Of a stretch of DNA of 64,000 nucleotides, positions 8,129 to 16,009 are shown piece after piece. Every line of letters begins with the position of its first letter. The stretch's first letter is position 1. The notes beneath the pieces are model-generated. The model was not told where the DNA came from and made no database searches. It saw only the letters and a program-made list of their open reading frames with translations. Origin of the DNA: an uncultured Allofournierella sp. (lineage in GTDB: Bacteria; Bacillota; Clostridia; Oscillospirales; Ruminococcaceae); NCBI GenBank assembly GCA_944382705.1, contig CALWNE010000044.1, positions 24,548-88,547 of the forward strand, in the 5' to 3' direction. A program made the position numbers and the translations under genes.

Positions 8129-9889
8129 ATGAAAAAAACAAAATCGGCTGGTTTGTTCCGGCGGTTCTGGCCCTACCTGCGCAAGTACCGGCACATCATG
8201 CTGCTGGACCTGGTTTGTGCAGCGCTTACCACCTTGTGCGATATGGTGCTGCCCCTGATTATGCGATACCTTACCAATACCGCATTGAGCGATGCGGCAA
8301 GCCTTACCGTACAGGTAGTGCTTCAGCTGGGCTTGCTGTATCTGGTGCTGCGCCTGATTGATGGCGCTGCCAACTATTACATGGCCAACATGGGCCATGT
8401 GATGGGCGTTTATGTGGAAACCGATATGCGCAAGGATGCCTTTGCCCATCTTCAGCGGCTGGGGCATACCTACTATTCCAACACCAAAGTGGGCCAGATT
8501 ATGGGCCGTATCACCAACGACCTGTTTGATGTGACCGAGTTTGCCCACCACTGCCCGGAAGAATTTTTTATTGCAGGCATTAAAATTACTGCGTCCTTTG
8601 TAATTCTGTGCCAGTCCAGCGTGTTACTTACCCTGATTCTGTTTTTGTGCGTTCCCCTCATGGCCGTGGTGTCTATTGCCATTAACCGCAAGATGCGGGC
8701 CGCCTTCCGAGAACAGCGTGTGCAGATTGGCGAGCTGAACGCCCGCATTGAGGACAGCCTGCTGGGTGAGCGGGTGGTGAAAGCCTTTGCAAACGAGGAG
8801 CTGGAAAAGGAGAAGTTTGCCAAGGACAACGACGCCTTCAAAGCCATCAAGAAAAGAAGCTACCGCTATATGGCAGCATTCCAGACCAGCACCCGTATGT
8901 TTGACGGCCTGATGTATCTGGTGGTGATTGTGGCCGGCGGTCTGTTTTTGGCCTTTAACCTCATTGACCCAGGCGACATGGTGGCTTATATGCTGTATGT
9001 AAGCACCCTGATTGCCACCATCCGCCGCATTGTGGAATTTGCCGAGCAGTTCCAGCGGGGCATGACCGGCATCGAGCGTTTTTGCGAAATCATGGACGCA
9101 GATGTGGAGATTTTTGATGAGCCGGACGCAAAGCCCTTGCAGGTGAAGGATGGTTCCATTCGGCTGGAGCATGTGAGCTTTGAGTACCCGGACGACCACA
9201 ACCAGGTGCTGAAGGATGTGAACCTGAGCATCCGTGCCGGCGAAAAGGTGGCTCTGGTAGGTCCTTCCGGCGGCGGAAAGACCACTCTGTGCAACCTGAT
9301 TCCCCGTTTTTACGATGTAACCGACGGCCGCATTCTGGTGGACGGCCAGGATGTGCGCAGTGTTACCATCAAGAGCCTGCGCAGTGCCATTGGCGTGGTG
9401 CAGCAGGATGTGTACCTGTTCAGCGGCAGCGTGTTTGAGAACATCGCCTACGGCAAGGTGGGTGCCACCAAAGAAGAAGTGATTCAGGCAGCAAAGCTGG
9501 CCGGCGCCCATGATTTTATTATGCAGCTGAAGGATGGCTATGATACCTATGTGGGCGAGCGGGGTGTAAAACTCTCTGGCGGCCAGAAGCAGCGCATTTC
9601 CATTGCCCGTGTATTTTTGAAAAATCCCCCCATCCTGATTTTGGACGAGGCAACCAGCGCACTGGATAACGAGAGCGAAATCCTGGTGGGCCGCAGCCTG
9701 GAGCAGCTGGCCCAGGGCCGCACCACCCTTACCATTGCCCACCGTTTGACCACCATCCAGAATGCAGACCGTATTTTGGTACTGGGCAAGGAAGGCATCG
9801 AGGAGGAGGGCAGCCATCAGGAGCTGCTGGCCAAAAAGGGCACCTACTACCGACTGTGGAACGGCATGGTAGAGCAGGCTGGGGTATAA
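8129..9889 (+). CDS. ABC exporter, fused permease/ATPase half-transporter (MsbA/multidrug type)
   Basis: A 586-aa half-transporter. Six transmembrane helices fill about residues 20-320. The C-terminal nucleotide-binding domain has Walker A GPSGGGKTT (from residue 378), the signature LSGGQ (482-486) and Walker B ILILDEATSA, followed by the H-loop IAHR. It should dimerise with itself or a partner; no second half-transporter is adjacent, so a homodimer is likely. Substrate (lipid, peptide or drug) cannot be told from sequence. ATG 8129 has AAAGGAGGA upstream and is preferred over an in-frame TTG 36 bases earlier. Confidence 0.88.
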   Translation: MKKTKSAGLFRRFWPYLRKYRHIMLLDLVCAALTTLCDMVLPLIMRYLTNTALSDAASLTVQVVLQLGLLYLVLRLIDGAANYYMANMGHVMGVYVETDMRKDAFAHLQRLGHTYYSNTKVGQIMGRITNDLFDVTEFAHHCPEEFFIAGIKITASFVILCQSSVLLTLILFLCVPLMAVVSIAINRKMRAAFREQRVQIGELNARIEDSLLGERVVKAFANEELEKEKFAKDNDAFKAIKKRSYRYMAAFQTSTRMFDGLMYLVVIVAGGLFLAFNLIDPGDMVAYMLYVSTLIATIRRIVEFAEQFQRGMTGIERFCEIMDADVEIFDEPDAKPLQVKDGSIRLEHVSFEYPDDHNQVLKDVNLSIRAGEKVALVGPSGGGKTTLCNLIPRFYDVTDGRILVDGQDVRSVTIKSLRSAIGVVQQDVYLFSGSVFENIAYGKVGATKEEVIQAAKLAGAHDFIMQLKDGYDTYVGERGVKLSGGQKQRISIARVFLKNPPILILDEATSALDNESEILVGRSLEQLAQGRTTLTIAHRLTTIQNADRILVLGKEGIEEEGSHQELLAKKGTYYRLWNGMVEQAGV

Positions 9890-10059
9890 GTTCTTTGATG
9901 AGGGCGGTTGCTTGTGGCGAAGCAGCTCTGTGGCAGCGCAGAGCACAAAGCAGTGTTCCGCCGCCTTAGAAAAATCAGCCTGACCCTGCCGGATTAAAAG
10001 GCATTGGGTGAAAATTTGCACCAGACTAGCGTTTTTTAGTAGAGCGCATCAAAGATGAA

Positions 10060-10094
10060 AAAACCGCCCCTGTGTTTGTGCAGGGGCGGTTTTG
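10060..10094 (+). terminator. Intrinsic terminator after the ABC exporter
   Basis: Perfect 10-bp stem ACCGCCCCTG / CAGGGGCGGT with T-run after it and A-run before it. The 170 bases between the exporter stop and this hairpin hold no gene that I can support. Confidence 0.85.
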
Positions 10095-10165
10095 CATTTG
10101 CATCATAAAATATCTGTTAAAATGGTGGGAACTGGGTATCTTGCTTTGAAAGCACATTCCAGAAA

Positions 10166-10369
10166 TCAGGAGAGGTCAAGGTCGGGTGGGATATCAAACT
10201 CCTGGGGAGTTGGCTTGCCGTTTTTTTTGCGCTGGCGGACACACTCGGTGAGAAGATACTCAATCTGTCCGTTCACCGAACGGAAATCGTCCTCTGCCCA
10301 AGCCGCAATCGCTGCATACAAGCTGGCAGACAGACGCAGAGGAACCTGCTTTTTTTGCTCGGAGGCCAT
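10166..10369 (-). CDS. Small Arc-type ribbon-helix-helix DNA-binding protein
   Basis: A 67-aa protein. The sequence QVPLRLSASLYAAIAAWAE followed by SVNGQIEYLLTECV matches the strand-helix-helix layout of Arc/MetJ regulators, where the PLRLS strand contacts DNA as a dimer. It follows the SPFH gene by one base (TGA T ATG), so the two are translationally coupled and form one operon. The tail after residue 50 is polar and probably disordered. It may repress its own operon or act as an antitoxin-like partner, but no toxin is visible. Confidence 0.72.
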   Translation of the reverse strand: MASEQKKQVPLRLSASLYAAIAAWAEDDFRSVNGQIEYLLTECVRQRKKNGKPTPQEFDIPPDLDLS

Positions 10370-10370
10370 A

Positions 10371-11387
10371 TCAGTAAAGGCTGCCGGAATTTACCACCGG
10401 CTGTGCGTCACGGTTTCCGCAAAGAACCACCAACAGATTGGAAACCATAGCAGCTTTGCGCTCCTCATCCAGCGTTACGACCTGATTTTCTCCCAAACGC
10501 TCCAAAGCCATTTCCACCATGCCAACAGCGCCGTCCACAATCATTTTGCGAGCGTCGATGATGGCAGAAGCCTGCTGACGCTGAAGCATTGCGGCGGCAA
10601 TTTCCGGTGCATAGGCAAGATAAGTGATACGGGCATCCAAAATTTCCAGACCTGCCTGGCTTACCCTGTTTTGAATCTCATCCTTGATGCGAGCGGCAAC
10701 AATCTCGCTGGAGCCGCGAAGGCTTCCGTCGTCTGCGATGCCATCTCCGGTGGTGTCCACATTGGGAGCAACATCATAGGGATAGATGCGTACAATGTTG
10801 CGCAGTGCGCTGTCGCACTGAAGAGAAAGGAATGCCTTGTAGTTGTCCACATCAAAAACTGCTTTTGCTGTGTCTACAATGCGCCAGGTAACAGCGATGC
10901 TGATTTCCACCGGGTTGCCAAGACAGTCGTTAATCTTTTGCCGGTTGTTGTTCAGGGTCATCACTTTCAAGGAAAGCTTTTTGTTTGTGAGTTCAATCTG
11001 CAACTCGTTTTTTGATACACTCTGTGCCAGTTCGGTTACATCGCCACTTTGGTTCAGGCGAGTTTTTGCGGCAGGATTGATACCCACGCAGAATGGATTA
11101 ACAAAGTAGAAGCCTTCCCCTTTCAGTGTGCCGATGTAGTTGCCGAACAGGGTGAGCACTAATGCTTCCTGCGGTTGGAGAACCTTCAGTCCTAAAAAGG
11201 GAATCCAGCCGAAAGATGCCCAAACAATGCCAATGACAAGCAGAGCCACATTCAACGGCTGACAACCATAGGCGTCTATTGAACAAGCTCCCAGTATGAT
11301 GGCACCCACAGCGGCCAGATACAGTAGGCTGATAAGCAACAATGCAGCCAGGCCGTTTTTTTTGTTGTATAATACTTTTTCGGTCAT
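10371..11387 (-). CDS. SPFH/Band-7 domain membrane protein
   Basis: A 338-aa protein with two N-terminal membrane segments (about residues 13-35 and 43-66), then an SPFH/prohibitin-like domain (LQPQEALVLTLFGNYIGTLKGEGFYFVNPF) and a helical C-terminus. SPFH proteins form oligomers on membranes and organise proteases or microdomains. The family with this two-helix start is commonly found next to a small Arc-type protein, as here. ATG 11387 follows a GGAGGC ribosome site, and a strong promoter lies about 45 bases upstream. Specific role unknown. Confidence 0.82.
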   Translation of the reverse strand: MTEKVLYNKKNGLAALLLISLLYLAAVGAIILGACSIDAYGCQPLNVALLVIGIVWASFGWIPFLGLKVLQPQEALVLTLFGNYIGTLKGEGFYFVNPFCVGINPAAKTRLNQSGDVTELAQSVSKNELQIELTNKKLSLKVMTLNNNRQKINDCLGNPVEISIAVTWRIVDTAKAVFDVDNYKAFLSLQCDSALRNIVRIYPYDVAPNVDTTGDGIADDGSLRGSSEIVAARIKDEIQNRVSQAGLEILDARITYLAYAPEIAAAMLQRQQASAIIDARKMIVDGAVGMVEMALERLGENQVVTLDEERKAAMVSNLLVVLCGNRDAQPVVNSGSLY

Positions 11388-11429
11388 GATAAAATGCCTC
11401 CTTACTAAATTGAGTTTTGTGATATTAAA

Positions 11430-11458
11430 ATGATATCATAAAGAATCTCCCTTGTCAA
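11430..11458 (-). promoter_or_regulatory. Strong promoter for the SPFH operon
   Basis: On the minus strand TTGACA (11458-11453), 17-bp spacer, TATCAT (11435-11430). Near-consensus sigma-A type. Confidence 0.75.
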
Positions 11459-11487
11459 CTTATCACACAAAGAGAAGCTTTTCGTTT

Positions 11488-11517
11488 GTATAAAGCATGA
11501 ATGTGTGGCGAATACTA
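11488..11517 (+). promoter_or_regulatory. Possible sigma-G/F-type sporulation promoter before spoVT
   Basis: GTATA (11488-11492), exactly 18 bp, then AATACTA (11511-11517). This differs by one base in the -10 from the sigma-G consensus CATnnTA. spoVT is sigma-G-dependent in Bacillus, which makes the match meaningful, but it is short. Confidence 0.4.
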
Positions 11518-11557
11518 CCAGAAAACAAACTACTGTAAAAAGGTAAGGGAGATTTAT

Positions 11558-12100
11558 ATGAAAGCAACGGGCATTGTGCGGCGCATTGATGATCTGGGAA
11601 GGGTGGTTATTCCCAAAGAGATACGGCGTACCCAGCGCATCCGGGAGGGTGACCCGCTGGAGATTTTTACTACCGCAAATGGTGAGGTGATTTTTAAAAA
11701 ATATTCCCCCATGGGGGAAATGGCTAACTTTGCAGCCCAGTACACCCAGCTGCTTTATAAACAGCTGGGCCATCCTGCCCTAATCTGCGACCAGGAAACG
11801 GTGCTGGCCGCCACAGGCCCTGGATGCAAATTCTACCTGGAAAAGCGCATCGGCCTGCCGGTAGAGAAAATCATGAACAGCCGGCAGATGTATTGCCACA
11901 ACGGTGACGGTCAGGAAAGTTTGTATCCCTGCGAGGGTGCCAACAAGTCCATTCTGGTGGGCTGCCCCATTTTGGCAGGCGGTGATGTGGGGGGTGCCGT
12001 GCTCCTTCTGACCGAGGACAGGCAGGCCCAGCCAGACCAGATAAGCCAGGCCTTGGTACAGCTGGCGGCGGGATTTTTGGCCAAGCAGCTGGAGGATTGA
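11558..12100 (+). CDS. spoVT: Stage V sporulation protein T (AbrB-type regulator)
   Basis: A 180-aa protein with an N-terminal AbrB swapped-hairpin domain (MKATGIVRRIDDLGRVVIPKEIRR pattern, residues 1-50) and a C-terminal GAF-like domain, the same length and layout as SpoVT. In endospore formers it modulates forespore gene expression late in sporulation. Its presence indicates sporulation ability or ancestry. ATG 11558 follows AAGGTAAGGGAGA. The upstream region carries a possible sigma-G-like promoter, and a strong terminator follows. Confidence 0.88.
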   Translation: MKATGIVRRIDDLGRVVIPKEIRRTQRIREGDPLEIFTTANGEVIFKKYSPMGEMANFAAQYTQLLYKQLGHPALICDQETVLAATGPGCKFYLEKRIGLPVEKIMNSRQMYCHNGDGQESLYPCEGANKSILVGCPILAGGDVGGAVLLLTEDRQAQPDQISQALVQLAAGFLAKQLED

Positions 12101-12120
12101 CACGCTTTTATGCCTTGGCC

Positions 12121-12159
12121 CACGGGCACCCCTCTTTGGCGGGGTGCCCGTGTTTTTTT
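12121..12159 (+). terminator. Intrinsic terminator after spoVT
   Basis: Perfect 12-bp stem CACGGGCACCCC / GGGGTGCCCGTG followed by seven T. Confidence 0.92.
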
Positions 12160-12221
12160 GCCCGACCCCGGGGCGGATTGTGAACAAACCATGAAACTTG
12201 CAATTTTTTTTGCACGAACCC

Positions 12222-12249
12222 TTGACACCGCTGTAAAATGGAGTACAAT
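12222..12249 (+). promoter_or_regulatory. Sigma-A promoter of the hrcA heat-shock operon
   Basis: TTGACA (12222-12227), 16-bp spacer, TACAAT (12244-12249), directly upstream of the CIRCE element. Confidence 0.85.
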
Positions 12250-12253
12250 AAAT

Positions 12254-12280
12254 TTAGCACTCAGATACATTGAGTGCTAA
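12254..12280 (+). promoter_or_regulatory. CIRCE operator (HrcA binding site)
   Basis: Perfect TTAGCACTC - 9 nt - GAGTGCTAA. HrcA binds this element and represses the operon at normal temperature; GroE-dependent loss of HrcA activity on heat stress relieves it. Confidence 0.97.
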
Positions 12281-12306
12281 AACGAAGGAAAACGAGGTGA
12301 AGGGCA

Positions 12307-13341
12307 ATGCCCATGGACGATCGAAAGCAGCGTGTGCTGGAGGCCATTGTTGCCCTGTACACCCAAGGCGGTGAACCGGTTGGTTCCGGTTCCCTGAGTC
12401 AGTATCTGGACACGGCCTATTCCAGCGCAACCCTGCGCAACGAGATGGCCGCCCTTACCAAGCTGGGCCTTCTGGAACAGCCCCACACCAGCGCCGGGCG
12501 GGTGCCAAGCGCCAAGGGCTATCGGTACTATCTGGATCATCTGATGCGTCCCACCAGCGGATTGAGCACAGCCCAGAAGGCAAAAATTGACCGGATATTT
12601 GCAACCCTGGATCATGAGCCGGAACGGCTGGCCAGCGGGGCCGCAAAGGCCCTGGCCGAGCAGGTGGGGTTTGCAGTGGCAGCCACCACCCCCCGTTCCG
12701 ATGATTTGTGCATTGCTCATTTTGAAGTAGTGCAGGTAGGCCGGTATTCCGCAGCGGTGCTGGGAGTTACCAGCGCAGGCGGTGTTCTCACCCGGGTGGC
12801 AAGGCTGGAAAAAGCCTTCTCCCGGCAGGATGCACAGCTGGCGGCAGCGGCCCTGAACCAGGGGCTTACCTTTGTGGCGCCGGCGGATTTGAACCAAACG
12901 CTGCTGTACAGCGTAGCCCAGCAGATGGGTGCCCGCAGCATGGATTTTTATCCGGTGGTGAATGCAGCCGCAGCCCTGCTGGATGAGGCGGCAAAAGCCC
13001 GCACCTGTTTGGAAGGCCAGCAGTATCTGCTGCGCTGGCCGGAACTGACCCCCAACCTGCCCAGTGTACTGGAGGTTTTTGCAAACCAGGAACAGGCCGG
13101 TAGGCTGATTACCCCCCGCACCGGCCGCACCACCGTGCTGCTGGGTGAGGATATCCAAAGCCCGCTGCCCGGTTTTTGTGTGGTGAGCAAGCGGTATCTG
13201 GCAGGGGGCGGATTGACCGGCGCCATTGCGATACTGGGCCCGGCCCGGATGCCGTTTGAACAACTCATTCCCATTTTGGAATATTATGCCTTAAAGCTGG
13301 GCGAGTGCATGGCTGGCAAGGTACAGGAGGAAAACCCATGA
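12307..13341 (+). CDS. hrcA: Heat-inducible transcription repressor HrcA
   Basis: A 344-aa HrcA of usual length. The N-terminal winged helix carries the family pattern GSGSLSQYLDTAYSSATLRNEMA and LGLLEQPHTSAGRVPSAKGYRYYLD (about residues 25-85), and a GAF-like effector domain follows. It represses its own operon through the CIRCE site just upstream. ATG 12307 sits 8 bases behind GAGGTGAAGGG; a second ATG at 12313 is also possible. Its stop overlaps the grpE start by 4 bp. Confidence 0.96.
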   Translation: MPMDDRKQRVLEAIVALYTQGGEPVGSGSLSQYLDTAYSSATLRNEMAALTKLGLLEQPHTSAGRVPSAKGYRYYLDHLMRPTSGLSTAQKAKIDRIFATLDHEPERLASGAAKALAEQVGFAVAATTPRSDDLCIAHFEVVQVGRYSAAVLGVTSAGGVLTRVARLEKAFSRQDAQLAAAALNQGLTFVAPADLNQTLLYSVAQQMGARSMDFYPVVNAAAALLDEAAKARTCLEGQQYLLRWPELTPNLPSVLEVFANQEQAGRLITPRTGRTTVLLGEDIQSPLPGFCVVSKRYLAGGGLTGAIAILGPARMPFEQLIPILEYYALKLGECMAGKVQEENP

Positions 13342-13919
13342 ACCAAGACATCAAGCAGGAAATGGACCTGGAAGAACAGGTAGAGCAGCAGGTGGAAGAA
13401 ACCGCAGCAGAACAAACCCCAGCGGAGGAAACCACCGCTCAGCCCAAAGACCCCCAGGCAGAACTGGAGGCAGTAAAGACCCAGCTGGAAGCTGCCCAGA
13501 AGGCAGCGGAAGCCGCCAAGGAACAGATGATGCGCATTGCCGCAGAATACGAGAACTTCCGCAAGCGGGCCGGCCGGGAGAAGGACGCAGCCTTTAACAA
13601 CGGCGTAGGGTTTGCGGTCAATCAGATTTTGGGTATTCTGGATACCCTGGATATGGCCGCCAACGCTCCCACCGAGGATGAGAACTACAAAAAAGGCGTG
13701 CTCATGACCCTGGATAAAGCCACCCAGGCCTTTAAGGTACTGAAGGTGGAGGAAATCCCCGCATTGGGCCAGCCTTTTGACCCGGAGCTGCACAGTGCTG
13801 TGATGCAGCAGCCTGCTGGCGAAGGCCAGGAGAGCGGCACCGTGGTACAGGTATTCCAGAAAGGCTACAAGCTGGACGACAAGGTGGTTCGCCACGCAAC
13901 CGTTGTGGTGGCCGAGTAG
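13338..13919 (+). CDS. grpE: Nucleotide exchange factor GrpE
   Basis: A 193-aa GrpE. The acidic, Glu/Gln-rich N-terminus leads into the long dimerising helix (about residues 40-95, with AEYENFRKRAGREK) and a beta-wing domain with PFDPELHSAVMQQP and KGYKLDDKVVRHATVVV near the end. GrpE releases ADP from DnaK. ATG 13338 follows AGGAGG and overlaps the hrcA stop (ATGA), giving coupled translation. Confidence 0.96.
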   Translation: MNQDIKQEMDLEEQVEQQVEETAAEQTPAEETTAQPKDPQAELEAVKTQLEAAQKAAEAAKEQMMRIAAEYENFRKRAGREKDAAFNNGVGFAVNQILGILDTLDMAANAPTEDENYKKGVLMTLDKATQAFKVLKVEEIPALGQPFDPELHSAVMQQPAGEGQESGTVVQVFQKGYKLDDKVVRHATVVVAE

Positions 13920-14049
13920 TCCGCTGTTTTTAACGCAAACCAAGCAATTCCGAAGCTGCTTTTACAGGGCTGGCATAACAGCCATGGTTCCCGGTAAAAG
14001 GCGGCACCGTTTAACACATTGAAAGCATTCATTGAAGGAGAGAACGATT

Positions 14050-15870
14050 ATGAGCAAGATTATTGGTATTGACCTGGGTACGACCAACAGCTGTGTATCC
14101 GTTATTGAAGGCGGCGAACCCGTTGTAATCGCCAACGCCGAAGGCGCCCGCACCACCCCCAGTGTGGTGGGCTTCACCAAGACCGGCGAGCGTCTGGTAG
14201 GTCAGGTGGCAAAGCGTCAGGCTATCACCAACCCCGAGCGCACCATCATCAGCATTAAGCGTCACATGGGCACCGACTACAAGGTGGACATCGACGGCAA
14301 GGACTACAACCCCCAGCAGATCAGCGCCATGATTCTGGCAAAGCTGAAGGCAGATGCTGAGGCTTACCTGGGCGAAACTGTGACCGAGGCTGTTATCACC
14401 GTACCTGCTTACTTCAACGACAGCCAGCGTCAGGCAACCAAGGACGCAGGCACCATTGCCGGCCTGAATGTACGCCGTATCATCAACGAGCCCACCGCTG
14501 CTGCTCTGGCCTACGGTGCAGACAAGGATGCCGACCAGAAAATCATGGTATATGACCTGGGCGGCGGTACCTTTGACGTTTCCATCATCGAGATGGGCGA
14601 CGGCGTGACCGAGGTTCTGGCCACCAACGGTGACACCCACCTGGGCGGCGACGACTTCGACCAGCGCATCATTGACTGGATGGCCGATGAGTTTAAGAAG
14701 GAGAACGGCATTGACCTGCGCAACGACAAGATGGCTGCACAGCGTTTGAAGGAAGCTGCCGAGAAGGCTAAGATTGAGCTGAGCGGCGTGCCCTCCACTG
14801 CCATCAACCTGCCCTTCATTACTGCCGACGCAACCGGCCCCAAGCACCTGGATATGACCCTGACCCGTGCTCAGTTCGACAGCATGACTGCCGACCTGGT
14901 AGAGCGCACCATGGTGCCTGTGCGTAAGGCTTTGCAGGATGCTGGCCTGCGTCCCAGCGAGCTGGGCAAGGTGCTGCTGGTGGGCGGTTCTACCCGTATT
15001 CCTGCCGTACAGGAAGCTGTTAAGAAGGAGATGGGCTGCGAGCCCTTCAAGGGCATCAACCCCGACGAGTGCGTGGCCATTGGTGCTGCTATCCAGGGCG
15101 GCGTGCTGAACAAGGAAGTGGGCGGCATCCTGCTGCTGGATGTTACCCCCCTGAGCCTGGGCATCGAGACCCTGGGCGGCGTATGCACCAAGATCATTGA
15201 GCACAACACCACTATCCCCACCAAGAAGAGCCAGATCTTCTCCACCGCTGCCGACAACCAGCCCAGCGTTGAGGTAAATGTTCTGCAGGGCGAGCGTGAG
15301 ATGGCTGCCGACAACAAGAGCCTGGGTATGTTCAAGCTGGATGGCATCCCCGCAGCTCCCCGTGGCGTGCCCCAGATTGAGGTTACCTTCGACATCGACG
15401 CAAACGGCATTGTGCATGTAAGTGCCAAGGACCTGGGCAGCGGCAAGGAGCAGAGCATCACCATCACTGCTTCCACCAACATGAGCAAGGACGACATCGA
15501 AAAGGCTGTGCGTGAGGCCGAGCAGTTTGCTGCTGAGGACAAGAAGAAGCGCGAGGACATCGACACCCGCAACAATGCCGACCAGCTGGTGTTCCAGACC
15601 GAAAAGACCCTGAACGAGCTGGGCGACAAGGTGGACGCAGCCAAGAAGGCTGAGGTAGAGTCCAAGCTGGCTGAGCTGAAGGAAGCTCTGAAGGGCACCG
15701 ACATCGAGGCCATCAAGGCAAAGCAGGAGGAAGTGCAGAAGGCATTCTATGCCATCAGCGAGGAGCTGTACAAGAATGCACAGGCTGCTCAGGGCGCACA
15801 GGAAGCCCAGGGCACCGCTGGCACCCCCGGCGATGACGGCGTGATTGATGCCGATTTTAAGGAAGTTTAA
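14050..15870 (+). CDS. dnaK: Chaperone DnaK (Hsp70)
   Basis: A 606-aa Hsp70. It begins IIGIDLGTTNSCVSV (phosphate-1 loop) and contains VYDLGGGTFDVSI, the linker LLLDVTPLSLG, a substrate-binding domain and a helical lid. The C-terminal IDADFKEV resembles the EEVD-like ends of bacterial DnaK. Codon use is strongly biased compared with neighbours, as expected for a highly expressed chaperone. ATG 14050 has GAAGGAGA upstream; the 130-base gap after grpE could hold a weak internal promoter. It works with the grpE and dnaJ products in this operon. Confidence 0.98.
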   Translation: MSKIIGIDLGTTNSCVSVIEGGEPVVIANAEGARTTPSVVGFTKTGERLVGQVAKRQAITNPERTIISIKRHMGTDYKVDIDGKDYNPQQISAMILAKLKADAEAYLGETVTEAVITVPAYFNDSQRQATKDAGTIAGLNVRRIINEPTAAALAYGADKDADQKIMVYDLGGGTFDVSIIEMGDGVTEVLATNGDTHLGGDDFDQRIIDWMADEFKKENGIDLRNDKMAAQRLKEAAEKAKIELSGVPSTAINLPFITADATGPKHLDMTLTRAQFDSMTADLVERTMVPVRKALQDAGLRPSELGKVLLVGGSTRIPAVQEAVKKEMGCEPFKGINPDECVAIGAAIQGGVLNKEVGGILLLDVTPLSLGIETLGGVCTKIIEHNTTIPTKKSQIFSTAADNQPSVEVNVLQGEREMAADNKSLGMFKLDGIPAAPRGVPQIEVTFDIDANGIVHVSAKDLGSGKEQSITITASTNMSKDDIEKAVREAEQFAAEDKKKREDIDTRNNADQLVFQTEKTLNELGDKVDAAKKAEVESKLAELKEALKGTDIEAIKAKQEEVQKAFYAISEELYKNAQAAQGAQEAQGTAGTPGDDGVIDADFKEV

Positions 15871-15884
15871 TGGTTGAATAAAAA

Positions 15885-15955
15885 GCCGCCCCGGCTTATG
15901 GCCCAGCGCCCACAGGGTTCCACCCATAGTGTCTGTGGCCAGCCGCTGGGGCGGC
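15885..15955 (+). other. Structured dnaK-dnaJ intergenic hairpin
   Basis: GCCGCCCC (15885-15892) pairs with GGGGCGGC (15948-15955). Inside, CCACAG (15910-15915) pairs with CTGTGG (15933-15938). Only a weak T-tract follows. It may stabilise or partly terminate the transcript so that DnaK exceeds DnaJ. Confidence 0.6.
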
Positions 15956-16009
15956 ACTTTGCAATTCCACAAGAAAAGGCCCGCCCGGCGGGCTTGAGGT
16001 GACAATACG

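Noticed and set aside
9890..10059. Possible third copy of the intergenic repeat
   Set aside because: Some blocks look similar on the opposite strand, but the match is too weak to separate from chance by eye.
14029..16005. Long minus-strand open frame opposite dnaK
   Set aside because: A well-known artefact of biased dnaK codon use; no start signals or domains.
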